Shown: piece by piece, positions 11,527 through 21,572 of the stretch
How positions within the stretch are numbered: position 1 is the first letter of the stretch
Layout: each line of letters opens with the position of its first letter
NCBI GenBank assembly: GCA_934045075.1
Contig: OW203722.1
Span: 16,418,986-16,482,985 of the forward strand
Direction of reading: 5' to 3'
DNA: 64,000 bases
Source of the DNA: Yponomeuta sedellus
Lineage: Eukaryota; Arthropoda; Insecta; Lepidoptera; Yponomeutidae
Program-made: the position numbers and the translations under genes
The notes under the pieces: model-generated
Told to the model about the DNA's origin: nothing
Databases searched by the model: none
The model's input: only the letters and a program-made list of their open reading frames with translations

Positions 11527-11794
11527 TGTGATGGTGCAAACCTCTTCACACCATTTTTAATTCTTTTTCTATCTATCATTTTCAAATATTAAAATTACGT
11601 CACACATTCTTCGATTTCCCTCATTTTTCATCACTACTTTTTTACCCTTTGACCAGATCTGACTTTTTTACCTGCTTCTCCGTTTATATTTTTATCCAGT
11701 TTTCTGTTTTAATAGTACAACAAATATCTACAAATAAAACAACACCTGAAGTCGTTCCAGTTTTTATTATTTATAAATGATATACAACGTTTCA
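11527..11794 (-). repeat. LTR (5' LTR in minus orientation)
   Basis: Partner of the repeat at 10736-11002, ends CGTTTCA and is followed directly by the AGTT duplication. The divergence between the two LTRs (several substitutions plus small indels) indicates an insertion that is not recent. Confidence 0.85.
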
Positions 11795-11798
11795 AGTT

Positions 11799-13233
11799 TA
11801 ACAGAAACGACGCACAAAAATTTGCAAAGAACCTCAACGTTCAACAAAGTAATAATATACCGCCATATCGAAACTAATACTGGTCGTCCAGATTTACACG
11901 GGCTCGATGATGCATGCACCCCAGTAATTGAATCGCGGATTGCCGAGTCGTTCCGCGTCGTTTGAACACCCACCACATTTCCTATTCACCCCAAACAGGG
12001 CAAAATAGACCTTGATTCAAAGACATTAGCGACATAGGCGTCAAGGGCATAAGTTTGGAGCGGTTATTAGCAGCGCGGTCCGCGATTGACAGGATTTAAG
12101 TGCACCTGCAATGAACTATGACAAAATGTAAGCAGTTGACGGGAGTAATAACTGATGGATGATCGATTGACAGATGAGCCTATATTTACTTCAAAAGACG
12201 CCAACATTAACAGTAAAGATAATGACGGATTGTATGTCTCAAACTAGTACAAACTCTGTACTATGGAAACTAGGCAAGAACATCGCAAACATGGAAATAC
12301 GACCAGATTGAGGCCAGATTTGTACAAATTTAATAAGGTAGGTACAAACCTTCAGATAGAATTCAACCCATTACCTTTGTTTTGATAGTCAAGAGTGTAA
12401 ACGAGGCAGCAATCAGTAATCTAGCGGTTGGCCATCGGATTTGCTTAGTCTTTATTATTAGTCTGAAATGCTCAACGAATTGTCTTAACGTTATAGTCAA
12501 GTCGAGAACGTGCTTTACGATTTGTCTCGCAACAAAGGCTATATTTATGGTGGTATTGTTTGGACCGCGAAATCTACCGATTCCAAAGAGTACCGTGTTT
12601 AGTTTATTCCGGTAACTTTTTTGGGAAGAGTCGTGATCTACGATTTCTGATTGATGAACTCTTAATCCGAGTTAGCCGAGTTCGTGATACTGGAAACTTA
12701 ATAGTATTGAAATGCGTTAAATGCAATTTTCGTCAATCCGAATTAGAAATATAACAGGCGTAAAGCGGTTTTGAATATCAATGCAGCCAATTAATTGTTT
12801 TGGTCTTGATTTAGCGCGGAAATCATCAGTTTTTATATTATTTCAAGACACCTTAGGTAAAAATGTTTTGTTATTATGTAATAATCGTGTATTAGTATGC
12901 TACTGGCTTGAAAATAAAACCAGAAATCGCTACGCATACCTGCATATCTTACTATCTGCACGCATCGTCAAATAGTATTTTGCAATTCATTTCTATGACA
13001 ATGACTCTACTACAAATATGTAGGTAGATATTTTCTGCAAATATCAAACTGGCAACAGATATTGAGAAGGTTGATAAAAGTTAGGCCACAGCAGTTAACA
13101 AAAAGAACAGTGACGTCTTTTTCTTACCAGGCTCCTTCTTTTAAAGCTACCGCAAACATTGTTTGGGTGTTACCGTCATTCTACTGCGGTAAGATAGGAT
13201 ACTTTATTTTTATCAGGGTTTTAATATTAATAA
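11799..13233. other. Unannotated spacer
   Basis: No recognisable gene. Small plus-strand open frames at 12382, 12560 and 12781 have no domain signature and are probably chance. Confidence 0.45.
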
Positions 13234-13429
13234 CTAGCTGACCCAGCGAACTTCGATTCTTACAGCCTAACAGTCGATTCTTTAATTTTTTTTTACTTTT
13301 CTCTCCGTAAGAACCATCCTCGTACTTCAAGGAATATTCTAAAAAAAGAATCAACGAAATCGGTTCAGCCGTTCTCGAGATTCGAACTCGAACTCGAACA
13401 CATTCGGGGATTCATTTTTATATTATAGA
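13234..13429 (-). mobile_element. Short non-autonomous Helitron, family 1
   Basis: Read on the minus strand it begins TCTATAATATAAAAATGAAT and ends GGTCAGCTAG. It is flanked by A on the 5' side and T on the 3' side, as expected for Helitron insertion between A and T. Three other copies have the same ends (15760, 31761 minus, 58975). There is no coding capacity, so transposition would depend on a Rep/helicase supplied in trans. Confidence 0.65.
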
Positions 13430-13559
13430 TATAGATAACTTCCACAAAACACAGACACTTGTCCTGGTCCCAAACTAGAATATTTGCTATGGTAATCAGG
13501 CGAGGACATCAGAAACCTGGAAATACACCCAAACTGAGTCTATTTGGAATAGAACAGAA

Positions 13560-13720
13560 TAGAAAAACATTTATTCAAATACCACAATACACATAAAATC
13601 TTAAAAATAATAACATAGCCAGATAAAGAACACACTTAAGGTAAGAAATACCAATAATTAAAGTAATAGAATAAAGTAAATTCATACAGCCGTGGCAAAG
13701 TGAGCTTAGCTGGTGGAGGC
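13560..13720 (-). repeat. LINE 3' end fragment
   Basis: On the minus strand it ends TGAATAAATGTTTTTCTATT, a polyadenylation-like signal followed by a short T/A tail, as in other truncated non-LTR fragments here. No coding remnant is clear. Confidence 0.4.
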
Positions 13721-14699
13721 GCTGTGTGTCATGGTACCAGAAAAGGTTATAGACTCAGCCAATGTCCCGGGCTGTCAGTAGGCAACTCGTGACGCTGGTA
13801 TTCTGCCAGAACCTGCTTAAGTGACGTACGAACAATCAACGCAAGCATTTGTAACAGAGAACCAAAAATACCTGTCTACATTAAAGCTGTGTTGAAATTA
13901 ATAAATGTATGGTAAAATGGTAGCACAATAGATTATAGTTCTTAAGAATGAAATAGACAATTATTACGTTATTATTATATGGGACAACGAGTGAGGAAAT
14001 AGAACACAGATTAATTAATTATTTCATATAGAGAAAGTCGAGCATTGTGATGCGAGTGTTTTCAGCGCAGGGGATAAATAAATAAATTAGCTGAGACAAG
14101 TGTTATTGGAGCGCACTGGGGTGTATTTTTTACTTATATTGACTTTGTTTATCGTTAATTGTAAATGGTTGTCTTATGTCACCTTATTTTTTTGTATGGA
14201 CAATAAGTATTCTTTTAGTTTTAATTTAAATGTGTAAGTAAATAGATTTTATAATTTTCAAAGGCGGAGAGATATTGTTCCAGATATTTGGACTGAGATT
14301 TATAAAAAGATAGGAAACGTTTATTTATTCTTCTTTGAACAGTGCTTACACTAACAGCTGCTGCTATTTTCCTATTTTTACTCTTCACAAAGTCCCGTTT
14401 CGATGATAATTAGCGTTGCTTTCATTAAAGGATTAAAGCAAATAACAAGTAGCTGGGCACGCTCAGCTTAGCTCACTAATTGGGCGCCCGGAGGCGGCCC
14501 CGTTCGACTAATAGCTGAGGGAACTACCAGTACTAGTAAGTCTGTACGGAAGCAAAACCAATAGTATTGTTGCGATATTGTTGGCAGCAAATCTCGCGCC
14601 GAGGAAGCGGTTCCAACTGGAAATTAGTGAGGTTGGCTAAACATGAAGAGGTGATGAGAAAAATGACTTAAAAACTTAACAGAACCTTGTCTATCTGAT
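13721..14699. other. Unannotated spacer
   Basis: Nothing recognised except a GC-rich piece at 14460-14520 with CTAATTGGGCGCCCGGAGG and GACTAATAGC, a possible regulatory fragment. Confidence 0.4.
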
Positions 14700-15105
14700 T
14701 CGTTAGGATAATTATGGGAAAAAGCGAGTACCTGTACGTAAATGTACGTAACTTTGAAATTAAACAAAGTCATTGGTACATGGCCGCACTGGGGATCAAA
14801 ACCTGGATCTCTCGCTTGCGATTCCATTGTTCTACCTACCGAGCGAACACCGCAAATTGGTAGTCTCAATACCACATGCTAACCGTGCAGGAAAACATCG
14901 TGAGGAAACCCGCGGCTTGGTTGGCTCCGCATGTATTGGCTTATTTTCCTGTGGGCTAGGCCGACTAAGCTGTCAGGGTGGTATACATGCTGGGCAAGCC
15001 ACCGTCTAAAACAATGTCCCAGGAACTGCAGCATCCGAGTGATCCCTTCACCCATCTAGTGTGATTGAAGATGCCACTGTACGCTGTATAAATCATCTCT
15101 TACGT
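14700..15105 (+). repeat. Repeat family G with inverted 5' part
   Basis: The 3' part (14835-15105) is collinear with the copy at 1735: GTGGGCTAGGCCGACTAAGC, ATGCTGGGCAAGCC, and CCACTGTACGCTGTATAAAT. The 5' part (14735-14830) is inverted: it reads AACAAAGTCATTGGTACATG, the reverse complement of the CATGTACCTATGACTTTGTT block of the 1735 copy. 5' inversion is typical of twin-primed LINE insertions. Open frames on both strands here have no coding meaning. Confidence 0.65.
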
Positions 15106-15297
15106 AGATCATCATCATCATTATCATCAGGCTATACCAGTCCACTGCTCGACATAGCCCTTCCTTAATGAGCGCCATAACGCCCTGTCTTCAGCTTGCC
15201 GCTTTCGCATCCGCCTGCAGTTTTTCGCAGATCGTCATCCCACCTAGTCGGACGGCGTCCTACACTTCGTTTGCCGAGTCGCGGCTTCTACTATGTA
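15106..15297 (-). repeat. RTE-type LINE 3' end
   Basis: On the minus strand it contains ACTCGGCAAACGAAGTGTAG, GGATGACGATCTGCG, GACAGGGCG, and then GCTATGTCGAGCAGTGGACT with a GATGATGATGAT tail. This matches the plus-strand LINE pseudogene end at 42405-42590 and is a 5'-truncated copy of the same family. Confidence 0.75.
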
Positions 15298-15759
15298 TTT
15301 TCATAACGTAGATGCAGAGGTCAAATCATCTCACCTGAACCACTCTGTATGACAAGCACAGCGAACTCGATACTCTTAGCAACAGCATCGATCACCCACA
15401 TGGTAGTTTTGTGTATCGAAATAAAATATAGCTATCCGATTCGCATCAACATTATGAGTTCTGCTTAGCGGTAACATGATACTACAGTGGCAATGATGCG
15501 TAATTGTATTGCGTTACAATAATAACCGGTAATTTAAAACAATAATAGTGTAAGATTTAATGCAAATAATATCTACATTAGAACGGTAATCTACAATCCA
15601 AATTAATATATTTACGTATAAAACGTAATATTATTAGCTTACGGTATTAGTATAAAAATATAAATTCAATTATAATACTAAGCATATTATTAACTTAATT
15701 CCAGATTCAGACACTAGCAACCCCGACAACTCGAGCTGGTCTCTATTATCTTCTATCTA
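15298..15759. other. Unannotated AT-rich spacer
   Basis: Nothing recognised. Confidence 0.45.
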
Positions 15760-15936
15760 TCTATAATATAAAAATGAATCGCTGATTGTGTTGGTAAGCG
15801 CAAATCTGGAGAGCAACTGAACCGATTCCGCTAATTCTTTTTTTAGAATATTCCTTGAAGTACGAGGATGGTTCTTACGGAGAGAAAAAAAAAAGAAACG
15901 ACTGTTAGACGGTACGAAGTTCGCCGGGTCAGCTAG
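15760..15936 (+). mobile_element. Short non-autonomous Helitron, family 1
   Basis: Begins TCTATAATATAAAAATGAAT preceded by A, and ends GGGTCAGCTAG followed by T. The internal block ATTCCTTGAAGTACGAGGAT is shared with the 13234 and 31761 copies. Confidence 0.7.
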
Positions 15937-15944
15937 TTATTAAT

Positions 15945-16060
15945 AATAATACTTTTATTGCACCTAAAAAAGTGTACAATATACGGCTGACTTAATGCCT
16001 TGAGCATTTCTACCAGTCAACCGCAGGAGGTAGAAGAATACATTGGTAGGCGTGTAAAAA
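15945..16060 (-). repeat. LINE 3' end fragment (CTCCTGCGGTTGACTGG family)
   Basis: On the minus strand: CTACCTCCTGCGGTTGACTG, AATGCTCAAGGCATTAAGTC, and a GGTGCAATAAAAGTATTATT tail. The same blocks occur at 48740-48880, also on minus, so this is a dispersed non-LTR 3' end. Confidence 0.65.
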
Positions 16061-16730
16061 AACACGAGGAAAGAGTAGAAATACAAATACAATTTAATAT
16101 TCTTATATAAGTATAATTTTTAAATTGTATTAGGTATAATTTAAGTTATAATTGAATAAACCAATTCACCGTGATTAAGCTCTGCGAATCTGAGCTAAAC
16201 CTCATATCAGACTCGGACAAAAATCAATTAAGTTAATCCGGAATTATCCAAGTTTAATGTTTAGTGCTTACGAAAGTTTTGGTTCAAAAATAAGCATACA
16301 GGGTACATAGGAGTAAAGGTTTCTTAAAAATCAGCATAATAGGTACTTCAATAATAACACCGATCTAATCCTTTTCAGTCACAACAAAAATCGAAATTAG
16401 AACCATAAGAACTCGAGAAGTTCCGGCGCCGGCCCACTAAACGTTCAAATTGCCGTGGAGACTGTTGTTATTCCTCGGTTACTCGTTCACCAATGAAGTG
16501 TGCCCGAATTTGCTAAAGGAATTAGATTCTTATGAAGGTGCAATGAACTTGGTATTAATGCGATTGGTTAACTGCTGCAACTAAATAACATATAACTTAC
16601 GAGTAGTTCCTACTTAGATTGTAACTATAATATACCTACTGGTGTACACTGCTTTTTCATGTTTTCGTTTCAATATACATCTGGAAGCAAAATTTGCTGT
16701 GAGATTGGGTACCTACTCAAAAAATAAAGA
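16061..16730. other. Unannotated AT-rich spacer
   Basis: No gene or repeat recognised. Confidence 0.45.
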
Positions 16731-16980
16731 AATAATAATAATAATAAATATTCACGGACATACTACACAGATCTCGTTATAGCCCTATACTAAGTACAAC
16801 TAAATAACTTGTGTTATAGGTGCTAACTCGACGATAAATTTATTACAATAAATACATAAATAACCTCCAAGACCCGAGACAAACTAGAAAAGTTTGTTTC
16901 CTAGTTTGACCCGGCCGGGGATCGAACCCAAGACCTTCCGTTTTACAGTCAGCGTGCTAACCGCTACGCCACCGAGGCCG
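16731..16980 (-). repeat. tRNA-derived SINE, family B
   Basis: On the minus strand the head reads CGGCCTCGGTGGCGTAGCGG with an A box (TGGCGTAGCGG) and a B box (GGGTTCGATCCC). It continues into CGGGTCAAACTAGGAAAC, GTCTCGGGTCTTGGAGG, and a body containing GAGTTAGCACCTATAACACA and GGGCTATAACGAGATCTGTG, with an ATT-repeat tail. Copies at 21112 and 58029 share head and body in the same order. Confidence 0.85.
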
Positions 16981-17467
16981 ATGTAGAGAGGGTCGTCAAA
17001 AGTTTTGAAATGGTTTGTTCGAATGATTGAAACCATATTGCCTTAATGTCGATGATTGCCGATAGCATGAGACGAATACAATTGTTCACTAACTGCATAT
17101 TTTAAATCATGAAGTCAAAGTCAAAATTTAAAAGCAGTAAAGTGACAGGCGGCGCCACTTCCCTATTTAAACTTCAACTGAACTTAACAAACTTTGCATA
17201 AAATATAGGTACTGCCTAAACGAAACTCCGTTACAGGTGCAGTAAAGCCTACTTTATAAGCGCTAAAATCGAAATGGGCTATTAAATGCGAGTCCCAATT
17301 TTTTCAGCTTCTCGATGAAGAAGAAAAAACGTAAAAGTTTAACTTCCTTATAAAGCACTGCAACAGATGTATCGGTGTTAAAAATTAATACTGGCCGATA
17401 AAAAAAACGGTCAAGTGGATTCACCAGTAGAACTCGCGCCCTGAAAATAAATCAACTACATAATATG
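16981..17467. other. Unannotated spacer
   Basis: Nothing recognised. Confidence 0.45.
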
Positions 17468-17528
17468 TACTTCAAAGAAAAAACTATTAGAATCATAATA
17501 TGATTCTAATAGTTTTTTCTTTGAAGTA
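17468..17528. repeat. Perfect 61-bp hairpin
   Basis: Arms of 28-29 bases (TACTTCAAAGAAAAAACTAT ... and its exact inverse ATAGTTTTTTCTTTGAAGTA) flank a loop of only a few bases. Likely a snap-back duplication or a tiny foldback element; the tiny loop argues against a miRNA precursor. Confidence 0.9.
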
Positions 17529-17839
17529 ACTTTTTTTTTCATTAACACTCTTTGAAATTTTACTTGGGTTATCATAATTCACTTCTATATAGACAAGTTT
17601 TGTTTCGTTGGCAATGACGTGAAAGCTTGATTTTTTTGTCATTCGTATTAATTTCAAGTTTGTTAGCTCTCTCTGTTCCTGAGATAAAAGGTTGACAGAT
17701 GAACTGTACTGTCAACAAAGTCCTATAAGGCTTCTGTTTTTTTTCCTTGTACTGTACTAGTAGAGTGCAAAGTCCACTCAACATTAATATTTTTACATGT
17801 AAAACATCCAATCGGTATTGTTTTATCTCTACCTAATTA
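17529..17839. other. Unannotated spacer
   Basis: A short minus open frame (17572-17811) has no recognisable motif. Confidence 0.4.
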
Positions 17840-18010
17840 GATGATTTATACAGCGTCCAGTGGCAGCTTCACTCACACTAGATTAGTGAAGGGTCCATTT
17901 GGATGCCGCAATACCTGGGGCATTGTTTTAAGATAGAGTAGGCTTACCCAGGACGTTTATCATCCTACCAGCTTAGTCGGCCTATCTTATAGGAAAGCCA
18001 AGTGAATATG
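17840..18010 (-). repeat. Repeat family G, 3' part
   Basis: On the minus strand it contains AGGCCGACTAAGCTGGTAGG, CAATGCCCCAGGTATTGCGG and GCCACTGGACGCTGTATAAA, in the order seen at 14940-15095. Confidence 0.7.
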
Positions 18011-19689
18011 ATAAATACTAACACAACATTATTATTTTGCCGCTTAAATACAGCCCAAAACTGTTTTGATACTTAACAGTTATCGCTTCGCAATAAATCT
18101 TTGTTTATCCATTTCGTTTGTGGATACAGCAACATGATAATATGTTACAAAAAAGTCCCACAAAACACGCTTGAACTTTTTTCATATCTTGGGGTATGTC
18201 TCGGGTCAGGTCACATCAGAATAAGAAGTGGTGACACTTGACTTCGAGATATTTATTGAGGGTTAAGAATGAAATTATCCTTCTGATGACGGATTTTTGT
18301 TTTAAAAATTCGAAATAGATAACGCTGCTAAAGTTGGGTGCATACAAAAATGAGTCTAACGCGAGTCAAGCAATAAAATATCTTGATAAAATATATTTAC
18401 ACTTTTACACAGGACAGACAGAATAAACTCATGTAAGGTTTTTTTTACTGGTAAAAGCTTGCTGCTAGTTTGGGACAAACATGCACACCTTTTGTCATAC
18501 AAAACTTTTTGTTTTTATCGTATTTAAAAGGTAAACTCACAGGGAACAACACAGAGGTACCTATTTAAAAAATAAAATCAGTCTCGAACTAGGCGGCCAC
18601 CCAAAAGCAGTTTACACAATTATTTCTATAGACAGTCACGTTTGACGTTTTCTCTACTTAGCTTGATGGAGGAGTCTCATTTTCGTTGCTACTCATTATT
18701 TTACAATCATTAAACATTGTGCGAGCGAGAGGGATGCAAAACCGCGAAAGCCATTGTTAATTTCAAGGTCAGGGAGGTGAGTCTCTAAAATGCATAGTTG
18801 TTCAATAGAGTCATATTAGTCCGGTAACGGTCGTTTCATTCACACTACCGGTTGTCTAGTAACTAATCGAAGTGCAATGGTATAACCCGTGCTACTTAAC
18901 TCGGCGCCTCTCGCGATTCGATCTTCTTCGCGAGAGATGCCTATTTAATTCGCGCGAGTTATACCCCTGGAATGACATTATACTGCTATTGCTTTGTAGA
19001 CTACCCAATTGAGGCAAATATCAACCATTGTCGTACTCATTTCATTCTATTGAAAAACTATGTAGGTATTAAACTCTAGGGCCAGGACTTAGGAGGTTTG
19101 TTGAATATGTAAACACGTGTCAGTTTTCACTTGTTTCGTTACTTTTTTATCTTAACAGAATAAGCTTCTTGTTTAGTGATAATTTGGTGACTGAAGTACC
19201 TACGTTGAAAACGGACTGCAATTACCTACGACAAGTGTTTCACATCCCACCAGTTACCGTAGCATGACCTCTACCTGGGTATATCGAGCTGAATAGAGAG
19301 AGATACAATATCGCAGTTTTGCTTTATCTAACAGTGAGTTAGAGCGAAATGGCGCGACTCTTTTATCTCTTAATCGAGGTCGATACAATTATTATGCTAC
19401 ACACGCTGATTACTTAATTACCAAATCCATCAATTACAATATTGTTTACATATACAATCGCGTACCTAACTAAAGTATGTAGTCCAATACTTTATCTCAA
19501 ACAACGTAAGAAGGTTATAGGCCCACTAATTAAATTACAAATAGCATCCAAGAAATCACACTTGACGTCAGTAGTTCGTCGGTGACCTATCCGCGGTGGG
19601 TCGACTTGTTTATGTTTTCGAAGTAAGCGTATTCATTGCGAACATTGGCTACTTATAATCTGAAACTTTTCGTAAAAGTACAATAGCCC
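18011..19689. other. Unannotated spacer
   Basis: No gene recognised. Around 18905-18955 an imperfect hairpin has CTCTCGCG and CGCGAGAG arms. The rest is AT-rich without repeat matches I could see. Confidence 0.4.
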
Positions 19690-19838
19690 CCTGCAGTACA
19701 ATTCCACCGAACAGCGATCCCCAACCCGCATGTCTAGCGTGGGGATTATGGGCATTACCCCCTATGATAGCTCAACGTGGCGCTCTTTAGGGGAGGGCTA
19801 CGTCCAGCAGTGGACTAGTATAGCCTGACGATGACGAT
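19690..19838 (+). repeat. LINE 3' end, GATCCCCAACCCGCATG subfamily
   Basis: Contains GCGATCCCCAACCCGCATG, AGCGTGGGGATTATGGGCAT, and then GGAGGGCTACGTCCAGCAGT with a GACGATGACGATGAC tail. The same order occurs inverted at 20035-20300. The CAGCAGTGGACTA...TATAGCCTGA end is shared with the RTE-type LINE at 42 kb. Confidence 0.7.
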
Positions 19839-19849
19839 GACAAAAGTTT

Positions 19850-20010
19850 ATTTTGTATGTACCCTATCGAAGTCCTACAGCAGGGCACAGGTCTTCTGTC
19901 AGAGAGAGGGTAGGGGCTTAATTACGTGGATTAGTAATTTCAAGCGCTGAGGTATGTGAATATCTCGGACACTCAGGTGTCCTATGCTGTCCTTCACCGT
20001 TAGCAAATGG
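19850..20010 (-). repeat. Repeat family G-like fragment
   Basis: On the minus strand it contains AGACCTGTGCCCTGCTGTAG, resembling the GGCCTGTGCCGCACAGTGGG block of the 50260 copy, and GGTGAAGGACAGCATAGGAC with CACCTGAGTGTCCGAG. Assignment to family G is tentative. Confidence 0.4.
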
Positions 20011-20034
20011 TGTGCTGCTACAACTCCACTTCTT

Positions 20035-20300
20035 CTTCAGGCTATATTAGCCACTGCTGGACATAGCCCTCCCCTAATGAGCGCCATAACACAAGGTTGT
20101 GCCATCATTGGGGGGTTGTGCCCATAATTCCCACGCTGGGCATGCGGGTTGGGGATCGCAGATTGGTGGAATCGGGGGGAGGCGCAGGGGGCGCTGCTGC
20201 CCACCCCCCGGTGTGTGTCCCTTAGTCGCCTTTTACGACACCCGCGAGAAGAATTTGGGTTGGTGCTATTCTCTAGGCCGATACCACACAGCATACAACT
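20035..20300 (-). repeat. LINE 3' end, GATCCCCAACCCGCATG subfamily, longer copy
   Basis: On the minus strand: GTATCGGCCTAGAGAATAGC, CGGGTGTCGTAAAAGGCGAC, CGATCCCCAACCCGCATGCC, CATTAGGGGAGGGCTATGTC and CAGCAGTGG, ending in a GAAGAAGAAG tail. Open frames on both strands here (20037-20348 and 20099-20335) are products of the GC-rich repeat and not genes. Confidence 0.75.
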
Positions 20301-20689
20301 CCACAAATATACGTAACTTAGGGCAAAGTCATTAGTACTGTAACGCACTACTTATTAAAACTAAATTAAAGCAATACTTTCTTTTTATTATCTTTTTTAT
20401 CACCAAAACTTGGCCTAGCTGAGAGTTTCAACACGACTGACACCTAAACAAAACGTAACGATATTCTTCTAATAATTTAAACTCTGCCTAGACGGCTACG
20501 CCGGCCAGCTACTATAAGTATCGTTACAGTACACACCGGGATTCGAACCCATACCACCACCTCTTACCACCACTTCCTAAAATGTTTCTGAAACTTTAAT
20601 CCTCTCTACGTGGTCTGTGTTCATATGGCTCGTTCAATCGACGATTTTGAGAGCATTGTAAGATTATTTCATCACTCAACTAATTTATT
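20301..20689. other. Spacer
   Basis: No gene. The 20505-20580 segment contains CCGGGATTCGAACCCATACC, a B-box-like match (minus) that may be a decayed tRNA-like fragment. Bases 20682-20689 are the left target duplication of the next SINE. Confidence 0.4.
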
Positions 20690-20853
20690 TTAAAAACCTA
20701 TTTCCACCCATGCCGGGACTCGAACCCGCGACCTATGGCTAACCGTGACAGAGGTCGCGGGTTCGAGTCCCGGCATGGGTGGAATTACTAGCCTCTAAAT
20801 AGGTTTTTAAAATTGTCCTTAGCACGGGTTAGTGCATTAAAAAGAATATATAA
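20690..20853 (+). repeat. Palindromic-head tRNA SINE, copy 1
   Basis: The head is an inverted repeat: CCACCCATGCCGGGACTCGA ... then TCGAGTCCCGGCATGGGTGG, separated by a short centre (CTATGGCTAACCGTGAC). The plus arm holds a B box (GGGTTCGAGTCCC). The body reads GCCTCTAAATAGGTTTTTAA, AATTGTCCTTAGCACGGGTT, AGTGCATTAAAAA. AATTTATT flanks both sides (20682-20689 and 20854-20861), an 8-bp target duplication. The A-box half of the tRNA unit is lost from the centre. Confidence 0.85.
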
Positions 20854-21111
20854 AATTTATTACTAACCTTTGCGGAGCTGCGTGCTCATAGGTAAATAGG
20901 AAGTACCCCCTAAAGTTAGCTCCATGGGGAGGTCAGAGGGGGTTCTCGTAATTTAGATTTGTTAAACACTGTGCGTGACGTGACGTGACAGATCGAATTT
21001 GTCACTTTTCGACACGTTCAGGCCACAACGGTTTATGTCAGTCCGCCGCATGCCGTAAGTCTGCTCCGTAAAGATGAAGGGGAAGAGAAGAAATCCTACT
21101 AATAATCCTAC

Positions 21112-21381
21112 GACGACCTCGGTAGCGCAACGGGTTGGCACGCTGTCTGTAAAACCGAGGGTCTCGGGTTCGTTCCCCGACCGGGTCAAACTAGGAAAGG
21201 ATTTTTTCTAGCTTGTCTCGGGTCTTGGATGTTATATTATATATTTATTGTATTAAATTTATCGTTGAGTTAGCACCTGTAGCACAAGTCATTTAGTTGT
21301 ATTTAGTATTCCTATACTAAGTACTACTAAATGATCAACTCAACCAACAAGATCTGTGTAATATTATTACTAATTATTAAA
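21112..21381 (+). repeat. tRNA-derived SINE, family B
   Basis: The head GACGACCTCGGTAGCGCAAC with a B box (GGGTTCGTTCCC) is followed by CGGGTCAAACTAGGAAAGG, GTCTCGGGTCTTGGATGTTA, GAGTTAGCACCTGTAGCACA and CAAGATCTGTGTAATATT with an ATT tail. A palindromic-head SINE has inserted immediately downstream. Confidence 0.85.
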
Positions 21382-21394
21382 CATTATGAAGATT

Positions 21395-21560
21395 ATATTC
21401 TTTTTAATGCACTAACCCGTGCTAAGGAAAATTTTAAAACCTATTTAGAATCTAAAAAATTCCACCCATGCTGGGACTCGAACCCGCGACCTCTGGCTAA
21501 CCGTTGCGGGTTCGAGTCCCGTCATGGGTGGAATTTTTAGCCTCTAACTAGGTTTTTAAT
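21395..21560 (-). repeat. Palindromic-head tRNA SINE, copy 2
   Basis: The tail side (TTTTTAATGCACTAACCCGT) is on the left. The arms are CCACCCATGCTGGGACTCGA and TCGAGTCCCGTCATGGGTGG with a short centre, and the outer body ends ACTAGGTTTTTAAT. ATTATGAAGATT flanks both sides (21383-21394 and 21561-21572), a perfect 12-bp target duplication. Confidence 0.9.
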
Positions 21561-21572
21561 ATTATGAAGATT

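Larger units (their letters stand above)
10736..11794 (-). mobile_element. Short LTR retrotransposon, internally deleted
   Basis: Two direct repeats of 267 and 268 bases (10736-11002 and 11527-11794) both begin TGTGAYGGTGCAAACC and end TACAACGTTTCA, so they have the TG...CA ends of LTRs. They are flanked by AGTT on both sides (10732-10735 and 11795-11798), a 4-bp target duplication as in many Ty3/gypsy elements. The interior is only about 524 bases. It carries a gag-like frame on the minus strand and an A/T-rich stretch, with no protease, reverse transcriptase or integrase. I could not identify a convincing primer-binding site or polypurine tract. It is a TRIM/LARD-like or deletion derivative dependent on enzymes from elsewhere. 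Confidence 0.85.

Noticed and set aside
20037..20348. 103-codon minus open frame
   Set aside because: It overlaps a dispersed LINE 3' end found again at 19690.
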